Origin: a virus
DNA: 36,647 bases
Reading direction: 5' to 3' (one strand)
Virus record (IMG/VR): IMGVR_UViG_3300010354_000014
Coordinates: 1 to 36,647 of that record
In this document: positions 12,655 to 20,122 of the stretch, piece by piece
Position numbering within the stretch: position 1 is the stretch's first letter
Layout of the letters: the number at the start of each line of letters is the position of its first letter
The notes under the pieces: generated by a model
Seen by the model: only the letters and a program-made list of their open reading frames with translations
Databases searched by the model: none
Told to the model about the DNA's origin: nothing
Made by a program: the position numbers and the translations under genes

Positions 12655-13560
12655 GTGGCACGAATTAACATTGACGATTCAATTTTTACCGACACGCGGT
12701 TTCTGAAGCTGGTCGTACACCTGGGCAGTATGCCCGCCGCGCTCGGGCACCTATGCCACGCATGGATCGTCGCGCAGCGTTACTATCTCACCGAAAGCCG
12801 CATGATCCCGAGGACTGCATGGGACGCGCAGGAATTACACGGCGCATTGATCGACGTGGGCCTTGCGGAAGTTGTCGGCGATCACGTCCGCATGAAGGGG
12901 AGCGACGCTCAATTTGCGTGGCTACTTCAACGCTCTAACGCGGGGCGACTCGGGGGGGCGAAACCAAAAGCAAGCGACCGAAAGCGACCGTTAACGACCG
13001 AAAGCGGCCGCTTAACGGACGGAAGCGGGAGCAAGCCTCTTTCTCTTTCTCTTTCTCATAAACCTAAGATTAAAAACTTAAAGTCTATCCTAACGGAGCA
13101 CGAAAAACCGAAAACCGGGGATGCGGGACTGCGTCCCGAAACCGCCGTCGCGGTTTCACCCGTTGAGGCTCAGGAAAAATTTTTAATCCCTGAACAGCCG
13201 AAAGCCGCTGGTCAGGGGAAAGCCGAGTCGGCGCAATGGCTCATCGCGGCGTGGATCAAAGCGTTTCAACTCCGATTTCCCGGCCAGCGTCCGGCCGAAC
13301 TCTCGGACCCGAAGGTGATCGGGCAAATGCGCTTGTTCGCCCGCACGATCGAGAATCGGGACCGCGTCGCCGAACTCATGCAAATTTTTTTTCAAATTGA
13401 GGACGATTGGTTTAAAAAGCGCGGGTGGGCGTTTGAGACGTTCCGCGCGAATCTCAATCGCATCGGCCAGGCGAGGGATGCGGGCGAGGACGTTTCGGGG
13501 TCGGGTGTGAACTGGGCGAAACTGCGAGCCGAGTTCGAGAGTCGAGGGGAAATCGAATGA
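12655..13560 (+). CDS. Replication initiator / replisome organiser (301 aa)
   Basis: The start GTG 12655 has CGGAGG four bases upstream. The N-terminal domain (residues about 1-100) looks like the winged-helix domain of phage replication proteins: INIDDSIFTDTRFLKLV, LITESRMIP-like, LIDVGLAEVVGDHV, ending in the typical QRSNAGRLGGAKPK. Residues about 103-180 are a low-complexity linker whose DNA carries iteron-like repeats. The C-terminal domain (about 195-285, AQWLIAAWIKAFQLRFPGQR and WAFETFRANLNRIGQA) is helical, as in proteins that load helicase. The layout parallels lambda O, with the origin inside the gene between two domains. Specific partners are not known. Confidence 0.75.
   Translation: MARINIDDSIFTDTRFLKLVVHLGSMPAALGHLCHAWIVAQRYYLTESRMIPRTAWDAQELHGALIDVGLAEVVGDHVRMKGSDAQFAWLLQRSNAGRLGGAKPKASDRKRPLTTESGRLTDGSGSKPLSLSLSHKPKIKNLKSILTEHEKPKTGDAGLRPETAVAVSPVEAQEKFLIPEQPKAAGQGKAESAQWLIAAWIKAFQLRFPGQRPAELSDPKVIGQMRLFARTIENRDRVAELMQIFFQIEDDWFKKRGWAFETFRANLNRIGQARDAGEDVSGSGVNWAKLRAEFESRGEIE
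12971..13026 (+). repeat. Iteron-like 10-bp tandem repeats, candidate origin
   Basis: Five and a half units with helical spacing: CAAGCGACCG, AAAGCGACCG, TTAACGACCG, AAAGCGGCCG, then CTTAACGGAC and GGAAGCGG. Phased differently they alternate ACCGAAAGCG and ACCGTTAACG. The period of 10 is not a multiple of three, so the encoded residues (SDRKRPLTTESGRLTDGS) do not repeat; the repetition exists at DNA level only. This suits binding sites for the initiator. Confidence 0.7.
13036..13093 (+). other. Polypyrimidine mirror tract and AT-rich stretch, candidate unwinding element
   Basis: Bases 13036-13057 are 22 uninterrupted pyrimidines; 13037-13057 (CTCTTTC repeated, 21 nt) is a perfect mirror repeat able in principle to form a triplex. 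It is followed by 13058-13090, about three-quarters A/T. Iterons, then a melting-prone tract, is the arrangement of lambda-type origins. The tract encodes SLSLSLSH and the following basic residues of the linker. Confidence 0.5.
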
Positions 13561-13940
13561 CGTTCGCGGAGTTTGAAATCGGGATGCGTCGCCTCTCGGC
13601 GCAATTCGGAAAGGCCGCATACGGCGATGAGCGAACGCGATTGATTTTCGCCGCCGTTAGAGAGTTTTCCGCCGCGTGGTGGAACCGGACGGTTGACCGA
13701 TTTGTTGCGGAGTTTCGCATCCCGCCGCTGATGCCCGAAATTCGGATTGAAATTGCGGCCGAGCGCGAGCGCATGATTGAGCGAAAGCGCGTCGAGGACC
13801 GACAAGCCGCCGAAGATTTCTGGTCGGGAAAATTTCTCTCGGAAGAGAAAACCGTGATTGTTGAAACAATCAAACGGCGAATGGCGAATCAGCTATCCGA
13901 TGCGGAATGGGCGCAGTTTTTAAAATTGCTCCCGCGATGA
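13557..13940 (+). CDS. Hypothetical replication-module protein (127 aa)
   Basis: ATG 13557 overlaps the initiator stop. The protein is helical and charged: FEIGMRRLSAQFGKAAYGDE near the N-terminus, then WWNRTVDRFVAEFRIPPLMPE and a basic helix ERERMIERKRVED. Spacing and size fit the small accessory proteins that follow phage initiators, such as helicase-loader-like factors, but no nucleotide-binding motif is present. Function unassigned. Confidence 0.6.
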   Translation: MTFAEFEIGMRRLSAQFGKAAYGDERTRLIFAAVREFSAAWWNRTVDRFVAEFRIPPLMPEIRIEIAAERERMIERKRVEDRQAAEDFWSGKFLSEEKTVIVETIKRRMANQLSDAEWAQFLKLLPR

Positions 13941-14143
13941 ATGGGGAAAAAATGGAACGGTGTGAACTTTGCGCCGCGCTCGATCAATTTTTCGAGGCGG
14001 TGAAAAAAAAGGGCTGGGCAGTAAAGCCCGGATCGCGGGATTGCCAGGAATGCAACGGGACGGGATTCATTCCGTCGCCGAGGCCGGGTGAAAAAAACGA
14101 GGGAAAGACCGATGAATTGCGAACAGTGTCAAACGAGAGTTGA
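13937..14143 (+). CDS. Small zinc-ribbon-like protein (68 aa)
   Basis: ATG 13937 overlaps the preceding stop (ATGA). Two CxxC pairs (CELC at residues 8-11 and CQECNGTG from about residue 36) could bind one zinc ion; the second pair resembles a DnaJ-type CxxCxGxG unit. The C-terminus is polar. It overlaps the next gene by 32 bases. The function is unknown. Confidence 0.55.
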   Translation: MNGEKMERCELCAALDQFFEAVKKKGWAVKPGSRDCQECNGTGFIPSPRPGEKNEGKTDELRTVSNES

Positions 14144-14516
14144 ACTTGATCCGGTATTGTTCACGCCGAGGCCGCACGTTTGCGACGCGAGGCCGTCACC
14201 CGACGCGCTCGCCCGTCGCGCACTAAACACGTTCGGGGAAAAGCATCAAACCGTGAAGGCGGTGGAAGAACTCGGCGAATTGATTGTCGCCTTGGCCCGG
14301 TGGAATGCCCGCATTCCCGACCCGCTGAAAAGCGCGGACCTTGCGCTCGCGGTGATTGACGAAATTGCCGACGCGACAATCATGCTCGACCAACTGCGCG
14401 AGGTGTTCGGCGCGTGGGAATGCGACGAACAAACGAATCACAAGCGGAGACGGCTTGCTGGACTGATTGATCGCGCGATTGCGGAAAATCCTCGACAAAT
14501 TTCGGCTCACTGGTAA
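14112..14516 (+). CDS. MazG-like nucleotide pyrophosphohydrolase with N-terminal zinc ribbon
   Basis: The start ATG 14112 has GAGGGAAAG upstream and lies inside the preceding gene. Residues 3-6 are CEQC and a later Cys follows (VCDA). Residues about 53-66 (AVEELGELIVALAR) and about 83-99 (VIDEIADATIMLDQLRE) supply the paired acidic motifs (EExxE and ExxD) of all-alpha NTP pyrophosphatases. Such phage enzymes hydrolyse (d)NTPs or alarmones and can adjust host nucleotide pools during replication. The zinc-ribbon head is unusual; a GTG at 14088 would add eight residues. Confidence 0.75.
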   Translation: MNCEQCQTRVELDPVLFTPRPHVCDARPSPDALARRALNTFGEKHQTVKAVEELGELIVALARWNARIPDPLKSADLALAVIDEIADATIMLDQLREVFGAWECDEQTNHKRRRLAGLIDRAIAENPRQISAHW

Positions 14517-14539
14517 AAAAGTTTTACGAGGGAAAGAAT

Positions 14540-14800
14540 ATGCAACAGCTAAAATCGGGCGATCCAACGCCCGCCGTGTTCACAATTATCGAAGTCCATC
14601 CCGACCGTTTGATTGAGTTGGGACACCGATTGAAACAAACCGCGATGGACTTTGCTCGGGTCGGTGAGTCCGTGACGGTTCCGCTTACCGATCGAATCCT
14701 GTTACTGTTTGACCCGCTCGCCGATTTCCAAAAGCCGTTTCAAACCTACGGCGACGTCATCGACACGAAGGCTCCGGAAATCGAAACGAGGTTGCAATGA
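14540..14800 (+). CDS. Hypothetical early protein (86 aa)
   Basis: ATG 14540 follows GAGGGAAAGAAT, a good ribosome site. Sequence features: AVFTIIEVHPDRLIELGHRL at the N-terminus and an acidic C-terminus; no membrane segment or cysteine motif. It lies in the early operon and overlaps the next gene by ATGA. Not recognised. Confidence 0.6.
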   Translation: MQQLKSGDPTPAVFTIIEVHPDRLIELGHRLKQTAMDFARVGESVTVPLTDRILLLFDPLADFQKPFQTYGDVIDTKAPEIETRLQ

Positions 14801-15015
14801 CGACGCATTTTGACGCCGACATTGTCGCTATCGGAAAGTATTGCGGCGAACGATATAAGTTCAGAGACGGCGAACTCGGCGCGTTCGTGGCCGGATACGT
14901 CGAGGGTTACAACGTGCGCACAAGTGTGGTGAATCAAACGATCATCGGATTGCGGCGCCAACTTGATGAGGCGCTTGAGCGGCTGGAAGCAATCGAGGGG
15001 GGAAAAGCATCGTGA
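14797..15015 (+). CDS. Hypothetical early protein (72 aa)
   Basis: ATG 14797 overlaps the preceding stop. The C-terminal half is a likely coiled helix (LRRQLDEALERLEAIEGG); the middle holds GAFVAGYVEGYNVRTSVV. It is coupled to the HTH gene downstream (GTGA overlap). Not recognised. Confidence 0.55.
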   Translation: MTTHFDADIVAIGKYCGERYKFRDGELGAFVAGYVEGYNVRTSVVNQTIIGLRRQLDEALERLEAIEGGKAS

Positions 15016-15350
15016 CTCAAAAGATAAAGCGTCGCCATTTTCCGACCGCGTTAAAACTAAAAATTCTTGAGGACGCAAACGCGCTCGGTCTCACCCAGGC
15101 GGCCGTGAAATACGCCGTGACAAATAAGCTGATTGGAAAATGGCGAACACAATTCACCCGCCGCCTGAACTGCGAAACTCCGAAACCCGTGACAGTAGCG
15201 CCGACGATGAAACCCGAAGTCGGACTTGAAAAATACGTGCAATACTTGGAAAAATTGCTCGCAGAGAAGACGATCGAACTTGAGCGAATGCGGTTTCAAA
15301 AAAATGAGACGCGCGTGATTCGATCGGCGCAAATGGACCTTTCGTTGTGA
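15012..15350 (+). CDS. OrfA-like helix-turn-helix protein with coiled coil (112 aa)
   Basis: GTG 15012 overlaps the preceding TGA. Residues about 6-45 (RRHFPTALKLKILEDANALG, then LTQAAVKYAVTNKLIGKWRT) resemble the transposase-8 type helix-turn-helix of IS3-family OrfA. Residues about 74-95 (LEKYVQYLEKLLAEKTIELE) form a coiled coil, also as in OrfA. No OrfB transposase or inverted repeats are near, so it is not an insertion sequence; a recruited DNA-binding regulator is more likely. Confidence 0.6.
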   Translation: MTQKIKRRHFPTALKLKILEDANALGLTQAAVKYAVTNKLIGKWRTQFTRRLNCETPKPVTVAPTMKPEVGLEKYVQYLEKLLAEKTIELERMRFQKNETRVIRSAQMDLSL

Positions 15351-15592
15351 AATGCAAAAAATGCGGCCGCGAATGCTCGAACAGGCTTGAGGTTTGCGTT
15401 ACGTGCCGCGCAGTCCCATGCGTGACGTGTGGTGCAACGCATTTGAGGCAAACCGCTAAATGCGCGGTTTGCGAGTACGGCCAGGAATACGTGGACCGCA
15501 AACGCGAAGCGCAAAGACGAAAAGAGACGCAGAAACGGATTGAACGCGAAAGCCGCAACAAACAACCCGCAACGGAATGGGGGACGGAATGA
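15347..15592 (+). CDS. Multi-cysteine zinc-ribbon protein (81 aa)
   Basis: GTG 15347 overlaps the HTH stop. The first half contains CKKC, C-x6-C, CRAVPC, VTC and CAVC clusters, ten cysteines in the first 43 residues, enough for two zinc sites. The second half is a strongly basic helix (YVDRKREAQRRKETQKRIER). Zinc ribbon plus basic helix suggests nucleic-acid or RNA polymerase binding. The family is not recognised. Confidence 0.6.
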   Translation: MKCKKCGRECSNRLEVCVTCRAVPCVTCGATHLRQTAKCAVCEYGQEYVDRKREAQRRKETQKRIERESRNKQPATEWGTE

Positions 15593-15840
15593 CAAAGAAA
15601 AAAGAATTTCGGACGATTGAACAGGTCGAGCGCGAAATGATTTTTGACGCGCTCGAACGACACAATTTCAACAAGCAAGCGGTCGCGCGTGAACTGGGCG
15701 TGACGCCCGCCACGATCCGAAACAAGTTGGCTAAATACGGGTTCAAGGTGATTCGGGAAGTGGTCGTTCCAATCGAGGACGCCTCGAACGCCGAGCGCGA
15801 GTTTGAGCCTTTCAAAGGCCGGGCGAAACTGCGTGGCTGA
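15589..15840 (+). CDS. Fis-type helix-turn-helix protein (83 aa)
   Basis: ATG 15589 overlaps the previous stop (ATGA). Residues about 10-50 (TIEQVEREMIFDALERHNFN, then KQAVARELGVTPATIRNKLAKYGF) match the Fis/HTH_8 domain usually found at the C-terminus of NtrC-type sigma-54 activators. Here it stands alone without the AAA+ part, with an acidic-to-basic C-terminal extension. It could bend DNA like Fis or interfere with host enhancer-binding proteins. It is one of two HTH genes closing the early operon. Confidence 0.75.
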   Translation: MTKKKEFRTIEQVEREMIFDALERHNFNKQAVARELGVTPATIRNKLAKYGFKVIREVVVPIEDASNAEREFEPFKGRAKLRG

Positions 15841-16162
15841 TTTGTTTGATTGTCCGGTTTGCGAAAAATCCTTTCGCGATGAGGCGGCCGATCATTGGCG
15901 TTGCCAATGGATCATGCACCCGGACGATATGATCCGACGTTTCAACGCGCGGTGCGTTGGGATGCCCGAACAGGAAAGGCTCCGAAATCAATCACACCTC
16001 TCGGAACTTCTGTTCGGGCAATCATCGCGCGACCCGAACCGGCCAGGGCGATTCGATGCGCCCGACGCAGTCGGCGAGCGGGCCGTCCTCGAACGACTCG
16101 AAAACGAGTGGTGGAAGGACACGGGCAAACCCGCGCTTGACGCCGCCTTCCCGTCCTACTGA
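15833..16162 (+). CDS. Hypothetical protein with CPVC motif (109 aa)
   Basis: GTG 15833 overlaps the Fis-like gene and is chosen by coupling. The N-terminus has CPVCEKSF and WRCQW; a third cysteine follows in FNARC, so a zinc site is possible. The rest is polar with an aromatic C-terminal helix (LENEWWKDTG). It is the last + strand gene of the early operon, and its 3' end overlaps the 3' end of rusA by seven bases. Not recognised. Confidence 0.55.
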   Translation: MADLFDCPVCEKSFRDEAADHWRCQWIMHPDDMIRRFNARCVGMPEQERLRNQSHLSELLFGQSSRDPNRPGRFDAPDAVGERAVLERLENEWWKDTGKPALDAAFPSY

Positions 16163-16620
16163 AGTTCGTCCTCGGGGATTTCCTCGACCGTTTCAATCAG
16201 GTCCTCATCGCGGACGGCGACCGCCTCGACCAAAACGCCCTCGGCCTTTTCGTCAATCACCCAAACTTTTGAGACCTCAAGCGCGATCACCTGGGCGTCG
16301 TCTTTCCAGACAATCCCATTCCCGGCGTCCAAAATCATTTTCGCCCAGTTATCGACGTCGGACGTGTTGCGCGTCGCCGGGAGCAACGTCTTATTGCTTT
16401 TCGGCCGCATGAGTTGAACCCGAATCACGACCGCAACCGGACCCTCAATCGGGTCGCGGACCCGGCGTGAGAAAATCGACGCGCACGAGAGTTTATAGAG
16501 CCGTTGTTTCGTCGGTGTGAAAAATGACCCCGCGTGGCCGACGCGGGTTCGCGCCCACGGGACGGGACGGCCAGGAATGAAAAACGAAAACTTTTTCTGC
16601 GGTTCAAATTTTTCTGCCAC
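16156..16620 (-). CDS. rusA: RusA-family Holliday junction resolvase
   Basis: The 154-aa product has FFIPGRPVPWARTRV near the N-terminus and, in the middle, SDVDNWAKMILDAGNGIVWK followed by DDAQV, the conserved acidic core of RusA (D.DN..K...D......DD.Q). The protein resolves four-way junctions and fits with ERF and SSB. The start is GTG 16620, preceded by GGGAGG six bases upstream; the frame stays open to an ATG at 16704, but that would overlap the divergent gene. It is the only real gene on the - strand and converges with the early operon. Confidence 0.88.
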   Translation of the reverse strand: MAEKFEPQKKFSFFIPGRPVPWARTRVGHAGSFFTPTKQRLYKLSCASIFSRRVRDPIEGPVAVVIRVQLMRPKSNKTLLPATRNTSDVDNWAKMILDAGNGIVWKDDAQVIALEVSKVWVIDEKAEGVLVEAVAVRDEDLIETVEEIPEDELQ

Positions 16621-16684
16621 GCGAACCTCCCGGTTTTTATTTCTTGAAATCCACACTAGGATAAAACCGAATTGAGGGGAAAAA
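16621..16684. promoter_or_regulatory. Divergent intergenic region between rusA and the second adhesin module
   Basis: Sixty-four bases, AT-rich for this genome, between two divergent starts, so promoters for both are expected. On the + strand TTGAAA (16644-16649) and TAAAAC (16662-16667) are visible but only 12 bases apart, too close for a standard pair. GAGGGGA (16674-16680) is the ribosome site of the + gene and GGGAGG (- strand) that of rusA. Promoter positions cannot be fixed. Confidence 0.4.
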
Positions 16685-16972
16685 ATGAGCGAGCAATCCG
16701 TCATTTCGCCGTTACTTATGGATCGAAGTGATCCAATCGGAAATTCGGTCGATAGTTTCGGGCGTCGATCGCTTCACACTTTTGTTTCGGGCGGTTCAAT
16801 TGTCGTCGGAAATGCGACCGTTCCGCCGGACTATGATGAAGGAATAGTCGCTTATCCCAACACTCTCACCGAGGTTTACACCTATAAGAAAGCGGGCGTT
16901 ACACTTCGGACGGTAACAATCGTTTACACTGACACGAGTAAAAATTTCATATCGTCGTGGACGATTGTCTAA
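16685..16972 (+). CDS. Small virion-associated protein (95 aa)
   Basis: ATG 16685 follows GAGGGGAAAAA. The N-terminus is polar; the rest is beta-rich with Thr/Val/Tyr alternation (TLTEVYTYKKAGVTLRTVTI). Such short beta proteins accompany phage fibres. It stops directly against the next gene (TAA then ATG). The function is inferred from position only. Confidence 0.5.
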   Translation: MSEQSVISPLLMDRSDPIGNSVDSFGRRSLHTFVSGGSIVVGNATVPPDYDEGIVAYPNTLTEVYTYKKAGVTLRTVTIVYTDTSKNFISSWTIV

Positions 16973-17173
16973 ATGCGTCTCGTATACAAACCTCTAAGCG
17001 GCGAATTTGTACTCGAACAACTTCCGACCGGGGGAGTCGGCGGCGGAACGGTCACAATGGGTGTTGTTCAGATAACGGATGGAACGTCGTTTCAAGTTAC
17101 TGAAGGAATGGGCGCAATCGGCGACGGAGAGTTCGTCGTTGAGGGCGGTTCTGAAATTTTGATTGGGGAATAA
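16973..17173 (+). CDS. Small hypothetical virion-associated protein (66 aa)
   Basis: ATG 16973 follows the preceding TAA without a gap. The protein is Gly/Val/Thr-rich and acidic (LPTGGVGGGTVTMGVVQITD), with no cysteine or membrane segment. It is followed without a gap by the next gene. Not recognised; likely part of the fibre module. Confidence 0.5.
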   Translation: MRLVYKPLSGEFVLEQLPTGGVGGGTVTMGVVQITDGTSFQVTEGMGAIGDGEFVVEGGSEILIGE

Positions 17174-17554
17174 ATGGCACGAATTAGACTTGCAACAATC
17201 CCAACGACCGACACGCCCCCTGCCGGTGAGGTTTCAATATACGCAAAGGCAGACCGAAACCTTTTTTTGAAGGACGACCTCGGCGTCGAACGACTCATTT
17301 TTGATAGCGGATCGGCGCCGGGCGGTTACGTCGTCGAATACTTCACGCTTGATGCGCTGCAAATTGCTGCGAAAAAAATTCTTCTGGCGGACACGCCGAC
17401 TGAAGCCGATCACGTGATCGTTGACGTTTATGGCGCGGGCGCGTGTTTTTTTTCCCTCGACTATACGGTTAGCGGAAACGCGTTAGAATGGGACGGGCTC
17501 AACCTTGATGGATTGCTTGAAGTCGGGGACGTCGTCCGCGTTATCTATAATTAA
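17174..17554 (+). CDS. Fibre-associated protein with a duplicated tip-type domain (126 aa)
   Basis: ATG 17174 follows the previous TAA directly. The N-terminus (PPAGEVSIYAKADRNLFLKD) matches the strand pattern common in phage tail fibres. Residues about 52-126 resemble the last 85 residues of the next gene: both read YF.L or KF.L, IAA, a VD motif, DY..S and end L..GDV.RV.Y. It is therefore probably a free-standing copy of a fibre end domain. Confidence 0.6.
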   Translation: MARIRLATIPTTDTPPAGEVSIYAKADRNLFLKDDLGVERLIFDSGSAPGGYVVEYFTLDALQIAAKKILLADTPTEADHVIVDVYGAGACFFSLDYTVSGNALEWDGLNLDGLLEVGDVVRVIYN

Positions 17555-17570
17555 CTATTCGGGGGAATGA

Positions 17571-20114
17571 ATGTCGCAAATTAAAAAGAAGTTTTTGAAA
17601 GACGCAGCAGTTGATGGATCAAAAATTCTGTTTTTGAACGATCAAGCCTTGAAAAGCCGCAACGCGGCCGACACTGCCGACGTGTCGTTGATGAAACTGG
17701 ACTCGGCCGATAAGCTGAAATTCTTGACCCTCCCGCAAGTGTCGTCCGACCCGGTCTCGGGTGATGACCTTGTGAGAAAATCACACGTCGATTCAGAAAT
17801 TTCCGCCGTGACCGGCGACCTCTCGACGCTCGAAGGTCGCGTTGACGACCTTGAAGAATCGCTCGGTGAACCGCTCGGGATTGCGACTCTTGACGAAAAC
17901 GGCCTCGTGCCGACTTCGCAGCTTCCGAGTTACGTTGACGACGTGCTTGAGTTCGCAAGCCTCGCGGCCTTTCCGAACCCTGGGCAAACCGGGAAAATCT
18001 ATATCGCGCTCGACACGAACAAAACCTACCGCTGGGGCGGTTCGGTCTACGTTCAAATCACTTCCGGCGCAGTCGATTCGGTCAACGGACAGACTGGCAT
18101 CGTGGTTCTCGACTCCGAGGACGTCGCAGAATCCGGTGATTCGCGTTACTACACCGCCGCCCGGCAGACTGCGATTGAAGGTTACGCCGATCAAGCGGAA
18201 CTCGACGCGATTGCGGCCGCTGAAGCATACACTGATGCGGAGATTGCAGCACTGCTCGTTCCTGAGGGCCAGCGCAAACACGTCAATTACGTCAGCGGAT
18301 CGGACGTCACTGGAAACGGGTCGCAATTGAAGCCGTGGAAAACGGTTAGTTATGCCTGTTCTCAAATTACCGATAGTGCGCCCGTGGTCACGACTGCAAC
18401 ATGGGCGGCAGGTAGCAACGTCCTTGCGGTTGCATCAACGGCCGGGCTTGCCGTTGGACAATTGATCGTTCATTCGTCCGGATCAAGTGTTGGCTTTGCG
18501 ACCGGAACAGCTATCGTCACGGCAATTCTTTCGGGCACCTCGATTCAAATTTCAGTGACGACGACGGCCGCGCGTACGACTGCCTTTTCGCTCACGTTCC
18601 GCAAGCTGTATTGCATTGAGTTCGACGGCCAAGGTCTTTACGACACGGTTACACTCCCGCCGTATGTAATGATTGTTGGAAAAAACATGAGTAGTTCTCA
18701 GATTGGCACCGTCAATCTGACGCTCCCAGCGGTTGCCGTGACGGGGAACACGGTGATGAACGCGCAGATTAACGTGTTCAACCTTGATTCGACGGCGGTC
18801 ACGACTGGACACAGTACCCGGTTCTTTGACTGTTCGTTCAATGACCTTAATTGCGTCGGTAAAGCGAGCGGAAGTCATCAAGTCCTGCTTTATAGCAGTG
18901 ACGTGTTGAACCAACTGCACTGGAAGGGCGGCTATCTACAGATTGCGGCTCCGAACTATCTCCAGCGCGTTCGTGTATTCCACACGTCAAACGGCGGATC
19001 GACCAACTACGTCCTGATTCAAGGCGGACAACACGCATCGTCGGCAGGTACTTGGTTGTCAGGCAACGCATCGTTGCAGGTGATTGGCGGCGTTTCGATG
19101 AACGTGCCGGTTGTCACTTGGGGCGAGGAAAGCGCGGGCGTGTTCCGGGGTCGTGCATTTCCGTTTGTTGCGACAACAAACGCCTGGTCAACCGACGTCA
19201 CCATTTCGATTCAAAATGCTGCAACGGAAGTCATTCTCACCGGCAACGGTACAAAGACAATCAGCACGTTGATTTCCGAGTGGAACGCGGCCAATCCAAC
19301 TAACCTCATGACCTTGACGCAGGGGAACGGTGCGCAAATTCCGGCAACCGGAACGGAGATTGTGTTCCGGTCGGGAGCAAAGCCCGCAATCATTTTTGAT
19401 TCGTCGAGTTATGTTACCGAAAGCGCATCACTCCAAGGCCCGGTCTCGGTTGTTCCGAACGCAAGGCCCGAAGGGATTCGGTATGATGACCGCGCCCGCG
19501 CAAGTTATTATGGGTTCCGTTTCTACGCGCAAACCTACGGCGTCGCCGGAAACTCAATCTCACTTGCGTTCACCGGGTCAAACACCGTCGCCCAGGCGGT
19601 AACCTCGTGGAACACGGCCAACCCGTCAAATCAGGTTAGCTACACGAGCGCGGGAAGTGCGGACGCTCGCGGGTATGACGTCATCCTTCCGGCAGCAACC
19701 GTGGCCCTTTCGGGCGGCGGACTGTTTGTTGGATCAAGTGTGACCTTTACGGTTCACGACGCAATCCGGGCGACCGCTCAAAAAGCAAAGGATCTTGAGG
19801 CGGCGGACGTCGTCACCCAAGGGTTGATCGACGCCCTTGAGGCGGCATCGGTTGAGTTCGTGCAGCAGAAGTTCGTCCTTAGTTCGGGGGACATTGCGGC
19901 GGGATATATCGACCTTTCCCAACTCGCAATCGGCGCTTCGGTCAACGCGTTTGTTGACCGCCTCGCGATTCACGAGACCGACGACTATGTCCTTTCGACC
20001 GTCGGCGGAGTAACCCGGATGACGTTTGCCGGGTCGCTCATTGGCGGCGGCGACGAACAACTCGTCGCCGGTGACGTTATTCGCGTGAAGTACGCAAAGC
20101 GCGCAATCGCTTAA
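17571..20114 (+). CDS. Tail fibre / tailspike-like protein (847 aa)
   Basis: ATG 17571 is preceded by GGGGGAATG. Domains by eye: residues 1-75, a conserved virion-anchoring type sequence; about 78-100, coiled coil (LSTLEGRVDDLEESLGEPLG); about 100-165, the motif LDENGLVPTSQLPSYVDDVL with KIYIALDTNKTYRWGGS; about 170-180, VNGQTGIVVL; about 235-530, Gly/Asn-rich strands starting KHVNYVSGSDVTGNGSQLKP, suggestive of a right-handed beta-helix; then two IQNAATE/IFTGSN-like repeats and the C-terminal domain shared with the preceding gene. Adhesion is likely; no catalytic residues can be assigned. Confidence 0.75.
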   Translation: MSQIKKKFLKDAAVDGSKILFLNDQALKSRNAADTADVSLMKLDSADKLKFLTLPQVSSDPVSGDDLVRKSHVDSEISAVTGDLSTLEGRVDDLEESLGEPLGIATLDENGLVPTSQLPSYVDDVLEFASLAAFPNPGQTGKIYIALDTNKTYRWGGSVYVQITSGAVDSVNGQTGIVVLDSEDVAESGDSRYYTAARQTAIEGYADQAELDAIAAAEAYTDAEIAALLVPEGQRKHVNYVSGSDVTGNGSQLKPWKTVSYACSQITDSAPVVTTATWAAGSNVLAVASTAGLAVGQLIVHSSGSSVGFATGTAIVTAILSGTSIQISVTTTAARTTAFSLTFRKLYCIEFDGQGLYDTVTLPPYVMIVGKNMSSSQIGTVNLTLPAVAVTGNTVMNAQINVFNLDSTAVTTGHSTRFFDCSFNDLNCVGKASGSHQVLLYSSDVLNQLHWKGGYLQIAAPNYLQRVRVFHTSNGGSTNYVLIQGGQHASSAGTWLSGNASLQVIGGVSMNVPVVTWGEESAGVFRGRAFPFVATTNAWSTDVTISIQNAATEVILTGNGTKTISTLISEWNAANPTNLMTLTQGNGAQIPATGTEIVFRSGAKPAIIFDSSSYVTESASLQGPVSVVPNARPEGIRYDDRARASYYGFRFYAQTYGVAGNSISLAFTGSNTVAQAVTSWNTANPSNQVSYTSAGSADARGYDVILPAATVALSGGGLFVGSSVTFTVHDAIRATAQKAKDLEAADVVTQGLIDALEAASVEFVQQKFVLSSGDIAAGYIDLSQLAIGASVNAFVDRLAIHETDDYVLSTVGGVTRMTFAGSLIGGGDEQLVAGDVIRVKYAKRAIA

Positions 20115-20122
20115 ATAGTCTG

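Noticed and set aside
15012-15350. IS3-type insertion sequence
   Set aside because: Only an OrfA-like HTH is present; there is no OrfB with DDE motif, no terminal inverted repeats and no target duplication.
16644-16667. Sigma-70 promoter TTGAAA/TAAAAC for the second adhesin module
   Set aside because: The spacing is 12 bases, too short; listed only as part of the intergenic region.
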